Shown: positions 26,690-35,006 of the stretch, piece after piece
Numbering within the stretch: the first letter of the stretch is position 1
Layout: each line of letters opens with the position of its first letter
DNA from: Bacteroidales bacterium
GTDB lineage: Bacteria > Bacteroidota > Bacteroidia > Bacteroidales > ML635J-15
Assembly: GCA_017620015.1 (NCBI GenBank)
Contig: JAFZRE010000007.1
Coordinates: 76,129-123,800 of the forward strand
DNA length: 47,672 bases
Direction of reading: 5' to 3'
Made by a program: the position numbers and the translations under genes
Notes under the pieces: model-generated
The model's database searches: none
What the model saw: the letters and a program-made list of their open reading frames with translations, nothing else
Told to the model about the DNA's origin: nothing

Positions 26690-27601
26690 ATGTCTATCGA
26701 AGTAAGGAACATAACAAAGGTTTTCGGCGAGCAGAAAGCGCTTGACAATGTGAGTTTTGACATCAGCAATGGCGAAATTGTAGGTTTTCTCGGTCCAAAT
26801 GGTGCAGGAAAATCAACGCTGATGAAGATAATTACAGGCTACATTCCAGCCACCGAAGGCGATGTTTTCATCAATGGAAAGAATATCCTCGAAGACCCGA
26901 TTGAAATTCGCAAGAAACTCGGCTACCTGCCAGAGCAGAATCCGCTCTACTTCGACATGTATATCGTTGAGTACCTTGAGTTTGTTGCGGGAATTTATGG
27001 CATAAAGAACAAAAAGGCAAGAATTGACGAAGTTGTGGAACTCACTGGACTTTCACCCGAAATAAACAAGAAAATCGGAACCTTGTCCAAAGGCTACAAA
27101 CAGCGTGTAGGTCTTGCACAAGCCATAATCCACGACCCCGAAGTGCTTATCCTCGACGAACCGACATCGGGACTCGACCCCAACCAGATTATCGAAATCA
27201 GAAACCTAATCAAGAATCTTGGCAAGGAAAAGACCGTCATCCTATCGACCCACATAATGCAGGAAGTAGAAGCAATCTGCGACCGCATCTTATTGATAAA
27301 GAAAGGTGTACTGCTTGCCAACGACAAAGCCGAAGATTTCGGACACCTTGTCGACGAATCACGCTCGACTCTGCTTGTTGAACTCGACGGAGAAATTGCA
27401 GAATCGGATTTTTCGCATATAAAAGGCATAAGAACAGTAAAACGCCAGTCCCCCACCCGATTTATCATCGAATACAACCGCAGCAACGACATCCGAAAGG
27501 AAGTCTTCAACCTTGCCGTGCAGAAAGGTAGAGCAGTGCTGAGCATGCAGGAAAAGGAAAAGTCAATAGAAGAAGTATTTGCTGAACTAACAAACGGTTA
27601 A
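26690..27601 (+). CDS. gldA: GldA-type ABC transporter ATP-binding protein
   Basis: This ABC ATPase of 303 residues has Walker A 'GPNGAGKST', Q-loop 'GYLPEQNPLYFDM', signature 'LSKGYKQRVGLAQ', Walker B 'VLILDEPTSGLDP' and the H-loop 'ILSTHIMQEVE'. Opening with MSIEVRNITKVFG.QKALDNVSF and carrying the C-terminal extension, it matches GldA, which works with the permeases GldF and GldG in flavobacterial gliding. gldFG are not in the window, so its membrane partners are elsewhere or it serves another exporter. It has its own promoter and is followed by a palindrome-rich repeat. Confidence 0.85.
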   Translation: MSIEVRNITKVFGEQKALDNVSFDISNGEIVGFLGPNGAGKSTLMKIITGYIPATEGDVFINGKNILEDPIEIRKKLGYLPEQNPLYFDMYIVEYLEFVAGIYGIKNKKARIDEVVELTGLSPEINKKIGTLSKGYKQRVGLAQAIIHDPEVLILDEPTSGLDPNQIIEIRNLIKNLGKEKTVILSTHIMQEVEAICDRILLIKKGVLLANDKAEDFGHLVDESRSTLLVELDGEIAESDFSHIKGIRTVKRQSPTRFIIEYNRSNDIRKEVFNLAVQKGRAVLSMQEKEKSIEEVFAELTNG

Positions 27602-27605
27602 GAGA

Positions 27606-27732
27606 GGCTAAAAGGCCAACAGGCTTGAAGGCTGACATGCTAGCAGTCCAGCAGGCTAACAGTCAGACTGCCGGACAGATCTTCTGTTCGACTGTTAGAC
27701 ATCAATACTGGTTTTCTTTCTGCCTTTTAGCC
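27606..27732. repeat. 127-bp nested palindrome built from degenerate 8-bp words
   Basis: Outer arms GGCTAAAAGGC (27606-27616) and GCCTTTTAGCC (27722-27732) are perfect. Inside, CTAACAGTC (27656-27664) pairs with GACTGTTAG (27690-27698), and ACAGA (27675-27679) with TCTGT (27683-27687). The left half reads as a run of AGGCTAAC-like 8-mers, and two further AACTTTG words lie just outside (27740-27756). It lies between the convergent gldA and the exonuclease-family gene and could stop transcription from both sides. Confidence 0.7.
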
Positions 27733-27758
27733 CACATTAAACTTTGAACTTTGAACTT

Positions 27759-28835
27759 TCACCTTTTAAAGTCGGCAGCCACAGGATAATGGTCATTTGC
27801 TATATTAAATTCTATAACTTTGTGTCTCAGGCATTTGAATAGATTTGAGTGCATTATGTAGTCAATACGGAAATCAACGCCCATAACTGAAAATGTACGC
27901 CCACTACCCTCTCCGCGTTCCATAAATGTGTCGTGAAGCCTTTCGCCCGATGCAAGTACTTGGAAACAAGCATAACTCAATGGCACATCGTTGAAATCAC
28001 CGCAAAGCAAAACCGGATACGGACAAGTGTCCAAAGTTGCAACAAGCGTATCGACCTGCACTGCACGCCTAGCCGATGCCTCCGAAAATTTCGAGTACAG
28101 ATTCATTGCCTTGTCCTTGTTTTCTCGGTTTAAACCTTCGTGACGACTGCTCATCTCCAAATCAGAATCCGTTATCATAATCGACTGCAAATGACAGTTA
28201 TACAATCTAACCGTATCCTCGTCCATCAGAATATCCACATACATAAAGCCGTTTGCCGTACTGTCGAAAGGATGCAAATATTGGTTTATCACTTTGTAGC
28301 GCGAGACTATCGCCAATCCACCTCCGCCATAATTAAAATTCGTAAGCCTAACCTTCTGTACTGACTTGGCATTCAAATTCTTCGACAACACATCAAGTGT
28401 TGGAAAATCGGACGGCTTATCAGCCCAGTAGGCTTCCTGAAGGCACACAATGTCGGCATCGGTTACAGAAATTGTCTCCAAAACCTTCTCCCTCAAAATG
28501 TTAGAATTCTTATCAAGAATACCAAAACACTTCACATTGTACGACATAACACGGAAATCGGCCTTATCGTCGAGGGACTTGTCGCGGATAGAATATTCGT
28601 GAGAAAAATATTTGAACCCCACAAAGACCAACACGGCAATAGGTATTGCAACCTTATAATTGACAAAAATCCATACAATCATCAGTGTTGCAAGTCCTAT
28701 TAATACATATTTAAGGGCAAATGGCATCAACGACATCCATTTTGCACTAGCTGGCGAAACATACACCGAAACTATGCAAAGCATCATTGTCAAAGCCACC
28801 AATCCTGTCAATATCCACAAAATCTTACGCCACAT
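27759..28835 (-). CDS. Membrane-anchored endonuclease/exonuclease/phosphatase-family protein
   Basis: Of 358 residues, the first about 90 contain three hydrophobic segments. The rest is an EEP-fold domain with 'FRVMSYNVKCFG', 'IVCLQEAYW', 'VLLCGDFNDVPLSYA' and the terminal 'ANDHYPVAADF' carrying the catalytic Asn, Asp and His positions. EEP proteins cleave phosphodiesters in nucleic acids, lipids or sugar phosphates. The membrane anchor predicts a catalytic domain at the periplasmic face, and the substrate is unknown. It is the last gene of the mutL/rhomboid operon, 5 bp after the preceding gene. Confidence 0.88.
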   Translation of the reverse strand: MWRKILWILTGLVALTMMLCIVSVYVSPASAKWMSLMPFALKYVLIGLATLMIVWIFVNYKVAIPIAVLVFVGFKYFSHEYSIRDKSLDDKADFRVMSYNVKCFGILDKNSNILREKVLETISVTDADIVCLQEAYWADKPSDFPTLDVLSKNLNAKSVQKVRLTNFNYGGGGLAIVSRYKVINQYLHPFDSTANGFMYVDILMDEDTVRLYNCHLQSIMITDSDLEMSSRHEGLNRENKDKAMNLYSKFSEASARRAVQVDTLVATLDTCPYPVLLCGDFNDVPLSYACFQVLASGERLHDTFMERGEGSGRTFSVMGVDFRIDYIMHSNLFKCLRHKVIEFNIANDHYPVAADFKR

Positions 28836-28840
28836 ACACT

Positions 28841-29725
28841 TTATTTTTTATTGCTATTGCTAAACAATTTCTCCTTTTCCTCCTTGGTCAGGCTCGAATA
28901 GCCAGACTCCTTCACCTTGTCCAAAATTTTATCTATCTCTCGCTGTTCACGTGCTTTACGCTTGTTATATTCAGCATCGGTTTCGGCACGACTGCTGCTA
29001 GACGATTTCGCCTTTGGCACCGATTTGAACAAATTTCCCACCCATGAGAAAAAGCGCGAGAGAAAAATCGTAATGTCGGTACCTTTTGAATAGCATATTG
29101 CAAAAATAGCACCCATCAGCGCACCGCCAAGATGAGCAAAATGTCCGCCAGCATTGCCGAAAGGAATACTCAGCAAGTCGATGGCGACTATTATCATTGC
29201 CAGATATTTAAGCTTCATCTGACCGATAAAAGCCAACCTTACCGGCAAATTTGGCACCAGAACGGCAATAGCAAACACAATCGCCATTATCGAAGCCGAC
29301 GCGCCAATCGCAAAGGCCACATTCTTCACGACAGCAAATACCGGAATAATATTGTATGCCACAATAAACACCAACGCGCCCGCCATTCCGCCAAGCAGAT
29401 ACACGCCGAACAGCTGCCTTTGCGAAAGGTATTCAAGGAACATCTTCCCGAACCAGTACAGCACAAGCAAATTGAACAATATATGCAAGAAACTGCTATG
29501 CACAAACATATACGTCAGCACCGTCCAGGGACGATGAGCAAGAACTGAAAAATTTGACGACACACCAAGCCACGCAGAAACATCGAAGGTCTTGCCGGCA
29601 AAGAAAAATCCGAGATTAATGGTCAGCACAACGACAAACACCGCTAGATTCAAGAATATCAGAATGCTCAGGTTGTTGCGCTGGCGGAAAATATTCCTTA
29701 TTTCATCCCAGATTCCCTGCCTCAT
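28841..29725 (-). CDS. Rhomboid-family intramembrane serine protease (second copy)
   Basis: The start is the ATG at 29725, which overlaps the stop of the preceding rhomboid gene (TGATG); a GTG three bases upstream is possible. The protein has about six membrane segments, the catalytic Ser143 in GASAS and His198 in 'GGHFAHLGGA', and the 'HSSFLHILFNLLVLYWFG' segment with the conserved His/Asn of the oxyanion region. About 70 charged C-terminal residues follow, rich in Lys and Glu, probably a cytoplasmic tail. Rhomboids cut within membrane helices. Overlap with its paralogue suggests translational coupling. Confidence 0.92.
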   Translation of the reverse strand: MRQGIWDEIRNIFRQRNNLSILIFLNLAVFVVVLTINLGFFFAGKTFDVSAWLGVSSNFSVLAHRPWTVLTYMFVHSSFLHILFNLLVLYWFGKMFLEYLSQRQLFGVYLLGGMAGALVFIVAYNIIPVFAVVKNVAFAIGASASIMAIVFAIAVLVPNLPVRLAFIGQMKLKYLAMIIVAIDLLSIPFGNAGGHFAHLGGALMGAIFAICYSKGTDITIFLSRFFSWVGNLFKSVPKAKSSSSSRAETDAEYNKRKAREQREIDKILDKVKESGYSSLTKEEKEKLFSNSNKK

Positions 29726-30444
29726 CACACCTCTCCTTTCTTACGCCAAATCATCAGCAGGATAAAGCCGACCAGCATACCACCGAAGTGGGCGAAATGA
29801 GCCACATTGTCGCCTTGTGCGTTCAGAATACCGAGCAAAAGTTCTATCACAACGAATGCAATCACCATCCATTTGGCTTTCACTGGAATAGCAAAGTAAA
29901 TGTACATCTCGACATTGGGGAACATAATTCCAAATGCGAGAAGCAAACCGTAAATAGCACCCGATGCACCAACGCAAGGCACATTGAGAACAAGATTCAG
30001 CATTCCTTTTTCTGGCATAATATAGTTTTTGCCTTGCATTAAGATGTCGGCGCCATTACGCATAACATCTTCGATGGCTTCTGGACTCATCGACGACATA
30101 AGAACCTGCATTTCAATCTCCTTCACAAGCAGATAGAACAACGCGCCACCGATTCCCGCCACGAAATAGTATATGAAGAACCGTTTTGAACCCCAGTACG
30201 ATTCAAGCACCCGTCCGAACATATACAGCGAGAACATATTGAAGAACAAATGCCAGAATCCGCCATGCATAAACATATGAGTAACAAGCTGTACCGGCTT
30301 GAACAGCGGACTGCGGAAGCTGTACAGGGCACAATACGAATCGAGCACTGGCACAAACATTGCGACTATGAACATCACAACATTCACAAGCAGCAAGTAC
30401 TTTACAACTGGCGGTATGTCTGAAAATGGATTCCTATTGAACAT
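29725..30444 (-). CDS. Rhomboid-family intramembrane serine protease (first copy)
   Basis: This 239-residue integral membrane protease has catalytic Ser161 in GASG and His219 in 'VAHFAHFGGM', and 'MFMHGGFWHLFFNMFSLYMFG' with the conserved His/Asn. It has six predicted helices and almost no tail. It follows mutL by 5 bp and overlaps the next rhomboid gene by one base. The two copies differ clearly in sequence and tail, so this is an old duplication. Confidence 0.93.
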   Translation of the reverse strand: MFNRNPFSDIPPVVKYLLLVNVVMFIVAMFVPVLDSYCALYSFRSPLFKPVQLVTHMFMHGGFWHLFFNMFSLYMFGRVLESYWGSKRFFIYYFVAGIGGALFYLLVKEIEMQVLMSSMSPEAIEDVMRNGADILMQGKNYIMPEKGMLNLVLNVPCVGASGAIYGLLLAFGIMFPNVEMYIYFAIPVKAKWMVIAFVVIELLLGILNAQGDNVAHFAHFGGMLVGFILLMIWRKKGEV

Positions 30445-30449
30445 GACTA

Positions 30450-32300
30450 TCAGTTAAATTTACTTTCAATTTCCGAAATATCAACGATTTCCATAATTTT
30501 TCTGCCGTCGGCAGTATAATTATGGTTAGAGCACGACATCAGACGGAAGAACAAATCCTCCATCTCCTCGTCCTTGAGTGCCACACCCGACGACATAGCC
30601 GCCGACTTTGCCAGCGAAATTGCAATCTTGTCATTAAGAAGCATCTTGACATCCGACGAGCCATCCGAAAGTTCGTCAAAAAGCTGACTGATAATCGCAT
30701 TGGTATCCATTTCGGCGAGTTCAGCTGGCACGCCACGAATTTCAAACTTATCGTTTCCAACCATAACAATCTCAAAACCAATAGCATTAAGTTCCGTCAT
30801 AACCTCTATCAGCAGACCGCGTTCCTCTGGTGACGGCTCTATCACAAGCGGAAACAACGACTTCTGCACCACTCCGCTACGAGTTTCAAGCATACGCATA
30901 AAGTGTTCGTACATAATGCGTTCATGCGCACGTCGCTGATTTATGACAATCATTCCCGAATGCGACGACGTGAGAATATACTTGTTTTTCAACTGCAAAT
31001 ACTTCTGATTGCTGTCGCCAGAATAATTCTCATCATTTTCGTACTCGATATGCGACTGTATGCTAAGTGCATTAGCCTCATTCTGTGGATTTTCGCTTTC
31101 GGGCAAGTCAAAGTCGTCACGCGCCTTACCAGTAGTGACATCGTACATCTGCCCCCAATTTTTCGGAACATCGCGCTTATGGGCAGAATCCGTATATTTG
31201 AACGGATTGAAACTCGGATTAACGCTTATCACAGGCGGACGGACAACCGTCGTCGATGTAAAATGGGCATCGCGCGTTATGTCCTCCTCAAACGACAAAG
31301 TTGGCACAACGTTGAATTTCCCAAGGGCCTCCTTCACAGCCGAATTGAGTATCATATAGATAGCCTGCTCGCCCTCGAACTTGATTTCGGTCTTTGTCGG
31401 ATGAATGTTGATGTCGATTGTTGACGGGTCAACCTCAAGGTAAATGAAGAAACGTGGATTCTCGCCTTCGGGCAACAGCTTGTCGTAGGCCGATGTAACA
31501 GCCTTGCGGAAATATGGATGGTACATGTAGCGGCTGTTAACAAAGAAAAACTGTTCCGAAGTGTTTTTCTGCGACATTTCGGGCTTTGCCACAAAACCTT
31601 TTATGTTAACAATCTGTGTTTCAACGCCTATCGGCACAAGGTTCTGGTTCAATTTCTTACCAAAGACATTAGCAATACGCTGATGAATGTTCTCGGGCAA
31701 AAGCTGATATTTTATTTCATTATCGAACACAACCTTGAAGGCAACCGAAGGATTTGTAAGCACAATGCGATGTATTTCATCAATAATATGCTTGTATTCG
31801 ACCTTGTCGGATTTCAAGAACTTACGACGCGCAGGAATATTGAAGAAAAGGTTGCGTACCTTGAAGTTTGTTCCCACGGCAGCAGCCACCGGTTCCTGCG
31901 ACTTAACCTTAGAAGCGGCTATGTTTATGCAAGTTCCCAGTTCATCGTCGGCACGGCGGGTAACGAGTTCCACCTCAGCTACAGCAGCAATCGAAGCCAG
32001 AGCCTCACCACGGAAACCCATTGTTGTTATTGCAAACAAGTCTTCTGCTTTGGAAATCTTGGAAGTAGCATGGCGCTCGAACGACATACGCGCATCGGTA
32101 GGCGACATACCGAAACCATTGTCAACCACCTGAATAAGAGTACGTCCAGCATCCTTTATAATCACATCGATGCTAGTTGCGCCAGCGTCGAGCGAGTTCT
32201 CCACCAGTTCCTTCACCACCGACGAAGGCCGTTGTACGACCTCACCAGCAGCAATCTGGTTGGCGACCGAATCCGAGAGTAATTTTATAATATCCGACAT
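30450..32300 (-). CDS. mutL: DNA mismatch repair protein MutL
   Basis: This 616-residue mismatch-repair ATPase links MutS recognition to strand removal. The GHKL ATPase is intact: 'ELVENSLDAGATSIDV', 'VVDNGFGM', 'HATSKI' and 'MGFRGEALASI' (about 31-104). The transducer domain has 'FFFVNSRYM' and 'DINIHPTKTEIKF'. The C-terminal dimerisation domain is present, but the endonuclease motif DQHAxxER is changed to NQRRAHERIMYE (454-465), replacing the metal-binding Asp and His, so nicking activity is doubtful. It starts 2 bp after the small membrane-protein gene and leads into the rhomboid genes. Confidence 0.96.
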   Translation of the reverse strand: MSDIIKLLSDSVANQIAAGEVVQRPSSVVKELVENSLDAGATSIDVIIKDAGRTLIQVVDNGFGMSPTDARMSFERHATSKISKAEDLFAITTMGFRGEALASIAAVAEVELVTRRADDELGTCINIAASKVKSQEPVAAAVGTNFKVRNLFFNIPARRKFLKSDKVEYKHIIDEIHRIVLTNPSVAFKVVFDNEIKYQLLPENIHQRIANVFGKKLNQNLVPIGVETQIVNIKGFVAKPEMSQKNTSEQFFFVNSRYMYHPYFRKAVTSAYDKLLPEGENPRFFIYLEVDPSTIDINIHPTKTEIKFEGEQAIYMILNSAVKEALGKFNVVPTLSFEEDITRDAHFTSTTVVRPPVISVNPSFNPFKYTDSAHKRDVPKNWGQMYDVTTGKARDDFDLPESENPQNEANALSIQSHIEYENDENYSGDSNQKYLQLKNKYILTSSHSGMIVINQRRAHERIMYEHFMRMLETRSGVVQKSLFPLVIEPSPEERGLLIEVMTELNAIGFEIVMVGNDKFEIRGVPAELAEMDTNAIISQLFDELSDGSSDVKMLLNDKIAISLAKSAAMSSGVALKDEEMEDLFFRLMSCSNHNYTADGRKIMEIVDISEIESKFN

Positions 32301-32302
32301 AA

Positions 32303-32620
32303 CTACAACTTGCTAATGTACGACACAACACCCGTTAAATCGGCAAAAAATATCAGATATGCCAGGAAGAACAAAAACACTGCAATGCAAAAAATGCGGA
32401 TTGTCGATTTCTTTGTGCCGCCATACGAAGTGCGGCGCATCTTCGAGCGGAAACTTCCGCGAATGCTTGCACCCGGAACATATTCGCCCTCCTTAACATC
32501 TATTTTGCCTTCAGCCTCCCGCCTATCCATCACCTTTTCGTGAAACTCGTCAATTTTGGCATCGTAGTACCTTGGCTTATAATCGAATACGTTATATGTA
32601 AATGTCTTAAAAAGTCCCAT
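32303..32620 (-). CDS. Small membrane protein (105 aa), conserved in Bacteroidota style
   Basis: The protein opens MGLFKTFTYNVFDYKPRYYD, continues with a charged, helix-forming region, a basic 'RGSFRSKMRRTS' stretch, and one C-terminal membrane helix (about 76-96). Topology should be cytoplasmic N-terminus with a tail anchor. I recognise the pattern as a small hypothetical family often found before mutL in this phylum but know no function. It heads the operon and is 2 bp from mutL. Confidence 0.75.
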   Translation of the reverse strand: MGLFKTFTYNVFDYKPRYYDAKIDEFHEKVMDRREAEGKIDVKEGEYVPGASIRGSFRSKMRRTSYGGTKKSTIRIFCIAVFLFFLAYLIFFADLTGVVSYISKL

Positions 32621-32647
32621 TGCAGTCTTATGTTAAATTATAAACTG

Positions 32648-32655
32648 CAAATATA
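32648..32655 (-). promoter_or_regulatory. -7 element (TATATTTG) of the mutL operon
   Basis: The minus strand reads TATATTTG, 27 bp before the ATG of the 105-aa gene. No TTG lies at the standard distance. Confidence 0.45.
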
Positions 32656-32745
32656 ACACTTTGGAACGGAATTTCAGTTTAGAATTTTGTTAAATGGAAT
32701 GGAAAATTCCACGCAAGCTACATATTATCCCCGCATATCAATGTT

Positions 32746-32884
32746 GTCTGGATTTGTAATCCAGACAATATGAATATTAGGATTTTAAATCCGTTAAAAA
32801 TCGGTCTATCGGCGCATTACAAATGCTGACATTCAAGCCATTCGGATTACTGCCTTTGGCAGTGAGCTAATGGTTGCAAATCCG
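32746..32884. repeat. REP-like hairpin module, copy A
   Basis: The stretch between the mutL operon and the FISUMP gene holds no ORF. It contains the perfect hairpin GTCTGGATT-TGT-AATCCAGAC (32746-32766), then TGAATATTAGGATTTT, a GCATT-ACA-AATGC hairpin, and a 42-nt hairpin CGGATT...AATCCG (32843-32884) with an inner TGCC/GGCA stem. The same order of parts recurs at 42249-42408, where the 42-nt hairpin is in the opposite orientation. Confidence 0.8.
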
Positions 32885-32901
32885 AAAGGACTGATACAAA
32901 T

Positions 32902-32931
32902 AAAAACGACAGCCGACTTTTGCCGACTGCC
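32902..32931 (-). terminator. Intrinsic terminator of the FISUMP gene
   Basis: On the minus strand GGCAGTCGGC and GTCGGCTGTC pair (10 bp with three G-U pairs) around AAAA, followed by GTTTTTATTTG. It lies 26 bp after the stop codon. Confidence 0.8.
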
Positions 32932-32957
32932 GTAAATCTAAAATCGTACTTCGTAAA

Positions 32958-34256
32958 TTATTGAGCGCAGACAGGGCGAACAGACAAGCCCTTGTATCGA
33001 AGATCAGAAGACATACCATTCGTAGCCCAGTTCTCTAAATCAAGAACATAATCCAAAAATTTAAAAGCAGAAACAGAGTGCCCGCTTAGCGCAAGAGTAC
33101 TTGTCCAATAATTACAATGTTCCTCATCAATTATATTATCCAATAAAATTCCAGCAGCAGGTAAAAAGATGGAGTAGCCATTAGGCCCTGTGAACAGCCA
33201 TCCGTTTACACCGTTTTGCGTAGTCCTCTCGTGAGAACAATAATCTATCAGTTCCTGAAATTCTGAATTTTTAGGCATACGCCAATTGCTTCCCCAATTG
33301 TATGTAGCTGCATCATCCATAGGTTCTAAAGTTATCAGAGTATCAGTATAACCACAATAACCACAGAGAGAATCATAGCAATACTTAGTTAAGCTTTGCT
33401 GATCTCCTACAGTATAAATATATGTGTACCACGACCATCTTGCTTTTGTTTGCACTTCTCCCCACGCAAAATAATCGCCAAAAGCATCTGGAGTTTCTGC
33501 ACCTACATTGCAAGTAGCCCACCTTGTGCCAGATGGAAGTCCAAGGTCAACCCAGTCGTGACCGTTTAGCGTTCCTGTCGTATCCCTACTAAACTCCAAC
33601 ACAATATCCTGATTTTCCATAAGCGGATGTGATACAGTCTCGCTTTCTACGACACTATCATCAATAGTAGCATATCCAACAAATTCCATATCGTCACCAA
33701 CCTGAAATTCATTATCAATGGTAAGTTTTGTACACAATCCTACATATCCTCCATACTTTATGCCATTACTGCCACAACTACCAACATTTATCATTCGAAC
33801 CGAATAAGTCTTAGTCCCTGCAATAGCCTTCAATATATATGCTTGCGGTTTTGCTGCTGTAATTTCAAACTTATGCGAACCTGCATTCAGAGCAACATTC
33901 AACGCTGCACATTGCTTTCCAGCGGCATCAAACAACTGCAACTTGACATTTTCGTCCTGCGGAATAGAAAGTTCTACCGATGTATAGCAGTCAAATGGAT
34001 TTGGCACATTCTGCCCAAAACCGACAACAAACATTTCGTTATTGGAAATATTTACAGGTGTATTTACGGCAATCACAGTATCGGGATAAACCAAAGTTTC
34101 AGTCCAATTGCGCGTAATATCTGTTATCCACACACTATCAATCCGCTGATAATGAGAACCATTAAGCCGTCCCGTAAAATTAACGGTAAATTCCTGAGAA
34201 AAGGCACATATCGTCATCAAAATCATAGAGATATGCAATAATAATATTTTTTTCAT
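32958..34256 (-). CDS. Secreted FISUMP-domain protein with an internal sorting-domain-like module
   Basis: This 432-residue protein has a signal peptide (MKKILLLHISMILMTICAFSQ). Residues about 75-160 read like a T9SS type A tail ('GFGQNVPNPFDCYTSVELSI', 'KLQLFDAAGKQ', 'YILKAI..TKTYSVRMI') but sit in the middle. Residues about 215-432 form a FISUMP/Fib_succ_major domain ('HDWVDLGLPSGTRWATCNVG', 'YFAWGEV', 'WRMPKNSEFQELI', and the terminal 'LRYKGLSVRPVCA'). FISUMP domains are typical of surface proteins of gut Bacteroidota and Fibrobacter. Because the tail-like module is internal, it may be structural rather than a cleaved sorting signal. Confidence 0.87.
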   Translation of the reverse strand: MKKILLLHISMILMTICAFSQEFTVNFTGRLNGSHYQRIDSVWITDITRNWTETLVYPDTVIAVNTPVNISNNEMFVVGFGQNVPNPFDCYTSVELSIPQDENVKLQLFDAAGKQCAALNVALNAGSHKFEITAAKPQAYILKAIAGTKTYSVRMINVGSCGSNGIKYGGYVGLCTKLTIDNEFQVGDDMEFVGYATIDDSVVESETVSHPLMENQDIVLEFSRDTTGTLNGHDWVDLGLPSGTRWATCNVGAETPDAFGDYFAWGEVQTKARWSWYTYIYTVGDQQSLTKYCYDSLCGYCGYTDTLITLEPMDDAATYNWGSNWRMPKNSEFQELIDYCSHERTTQNGVNGWLFTGPNGYSIFLPAAGILLDNIIDEEHCNYWTSTLALSGHSVSAFKFLDYVLDLENWATNGMSSDLRYKGLSVRPVCAQ

Positions 34257-34339
34257 AAAACAAATTTTTATATTAAACTACATTTGCGTAACGAAAAAAT
34301 TTCGAAATGGTTGCCTAAAATTAACAAAAAAATATTTTT

Positions 34340-34648
34340 TTATTTCGTAATAAGTTTTGCCGGACGAATCCTATCAACAACAACAGCATCGCCATCTATG
34401 TGAAAAATATACACCCATTTCTTGTTATGGGAGACCATCTTCCGAGCCTTGGCATGATAGCATAAAACATCAGCGAAACTACTTGTACGATATAAGTCTG
34501 CAAGAATTGACAACGACATTATTTCATTCCGCATTGCCGTAATATACCTATGAGTTCCCTCAATCGACATATTTTTAAGCAGAAAGAGAACCAAATCACG
34601 AAAATCGGCTTCGGCAGACGCACTAATTCTGACTTGGTAGGTTTTCAT
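34340..34648 (-). CDS. RelE/ParE-superfamily toxin
   Basis: The start is the ATG at 34648 (MKTYQVRIS), 102 residues; an ATG at 34657 is also possible. The fold pattern is that of RelE/ParE: 'YQVRISASAEADFRDLVLFLL', a helix with 'THRYITAMRNEIMSLS', a strand 'VCYHAKARKMVSHNKKWVYIFHI' and the terminal 'VVVDRIRPAKL'. Members either cleave ribosome-bound mRNA or poison gyrase; the sequence does not decide which. It overlaps the upstream partner gene by 26 bp, the usual antitoxin-first layout. Confidence 0.85.
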   Translation of the reverse strand: MKTYQVRISASAEADFRDLVLFLLKNMSIEGTHRYITAMRNEIMSLSILADLYRTSSFADVLCYHAKARKMVSHNKKWVYIFHIDGDAVVVDRIRPAKLITK

Positions 34649-34916
34649 AAATTCCATCGACAATATGTGTCAGTTTGCCAAAATATTCGTCAACCGACAT
34701 TTGCTCCTTAGCGCCATATTTTTCATCAGCCTCTGCTTTTAATTTCACAAACTTAGCTTCAAACCACTCCGGCACATCATCGTTTTTAAATTCCGACAAT
34801 GAACCATTAAGATTTACATTCTGAACACAAACATTACCACTTCCATATACCGTAGCAGGTTCAGAAGCTACAGAGATTTGCTGTTCATCGTCATTATTAT
34901 ATGGCTTCGCTACCAT
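34623..34916 (-). CDS. Putative antitoxin of the RelE/ParE-like toxin
   Basis: The protein has 97 residues from the ATG at 34916. The N-terminal third is polar and probably disordered (Asn, Asp, Gln, Ser). The second half is helical, with 'PEWFEAKFVKLKAEADEKYG' and 'VDEYFGKLTHIVDGIYENL', suited to wrapping a toxin. I see no ribbon-helix-helix, HTH or Phd motif, so it is called antitoxin from position and overlap only. An extension to a TTG at 34952 is open but unnecessary. Confidence 0.6.
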   Translation of the reverse strand: MVAKPYNNDDEQQISVASEPATVYGSGNVCVQNVNLNGSLSEFKNDDVPEWFEAKFVKLKAEADEKYGAKEQMSVDEYFGKLTHIVDGIYENLPSQN

Positions 34917-34949
34917 TTTACTACAATCTTTTTGCCTAAAAAGTTTGAA

Positions 34950-34957
34950 CAAAGATA
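34950..34957 (-). promoter_or_regulatory. -7 element (TATCTTTG) of the toxin-antitoxin genes
   Basis: The minus strand reads TATCTTTG, 33 bp before the antitoxin ATG, in the short gap after the U32 peptidase gene. Confidence 0.5.
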
Positions 34958-35006
34958 AAGATAATTTACGAATTTCGATTGTCGATTTACGATTTTTAGC
35001 AACCTT

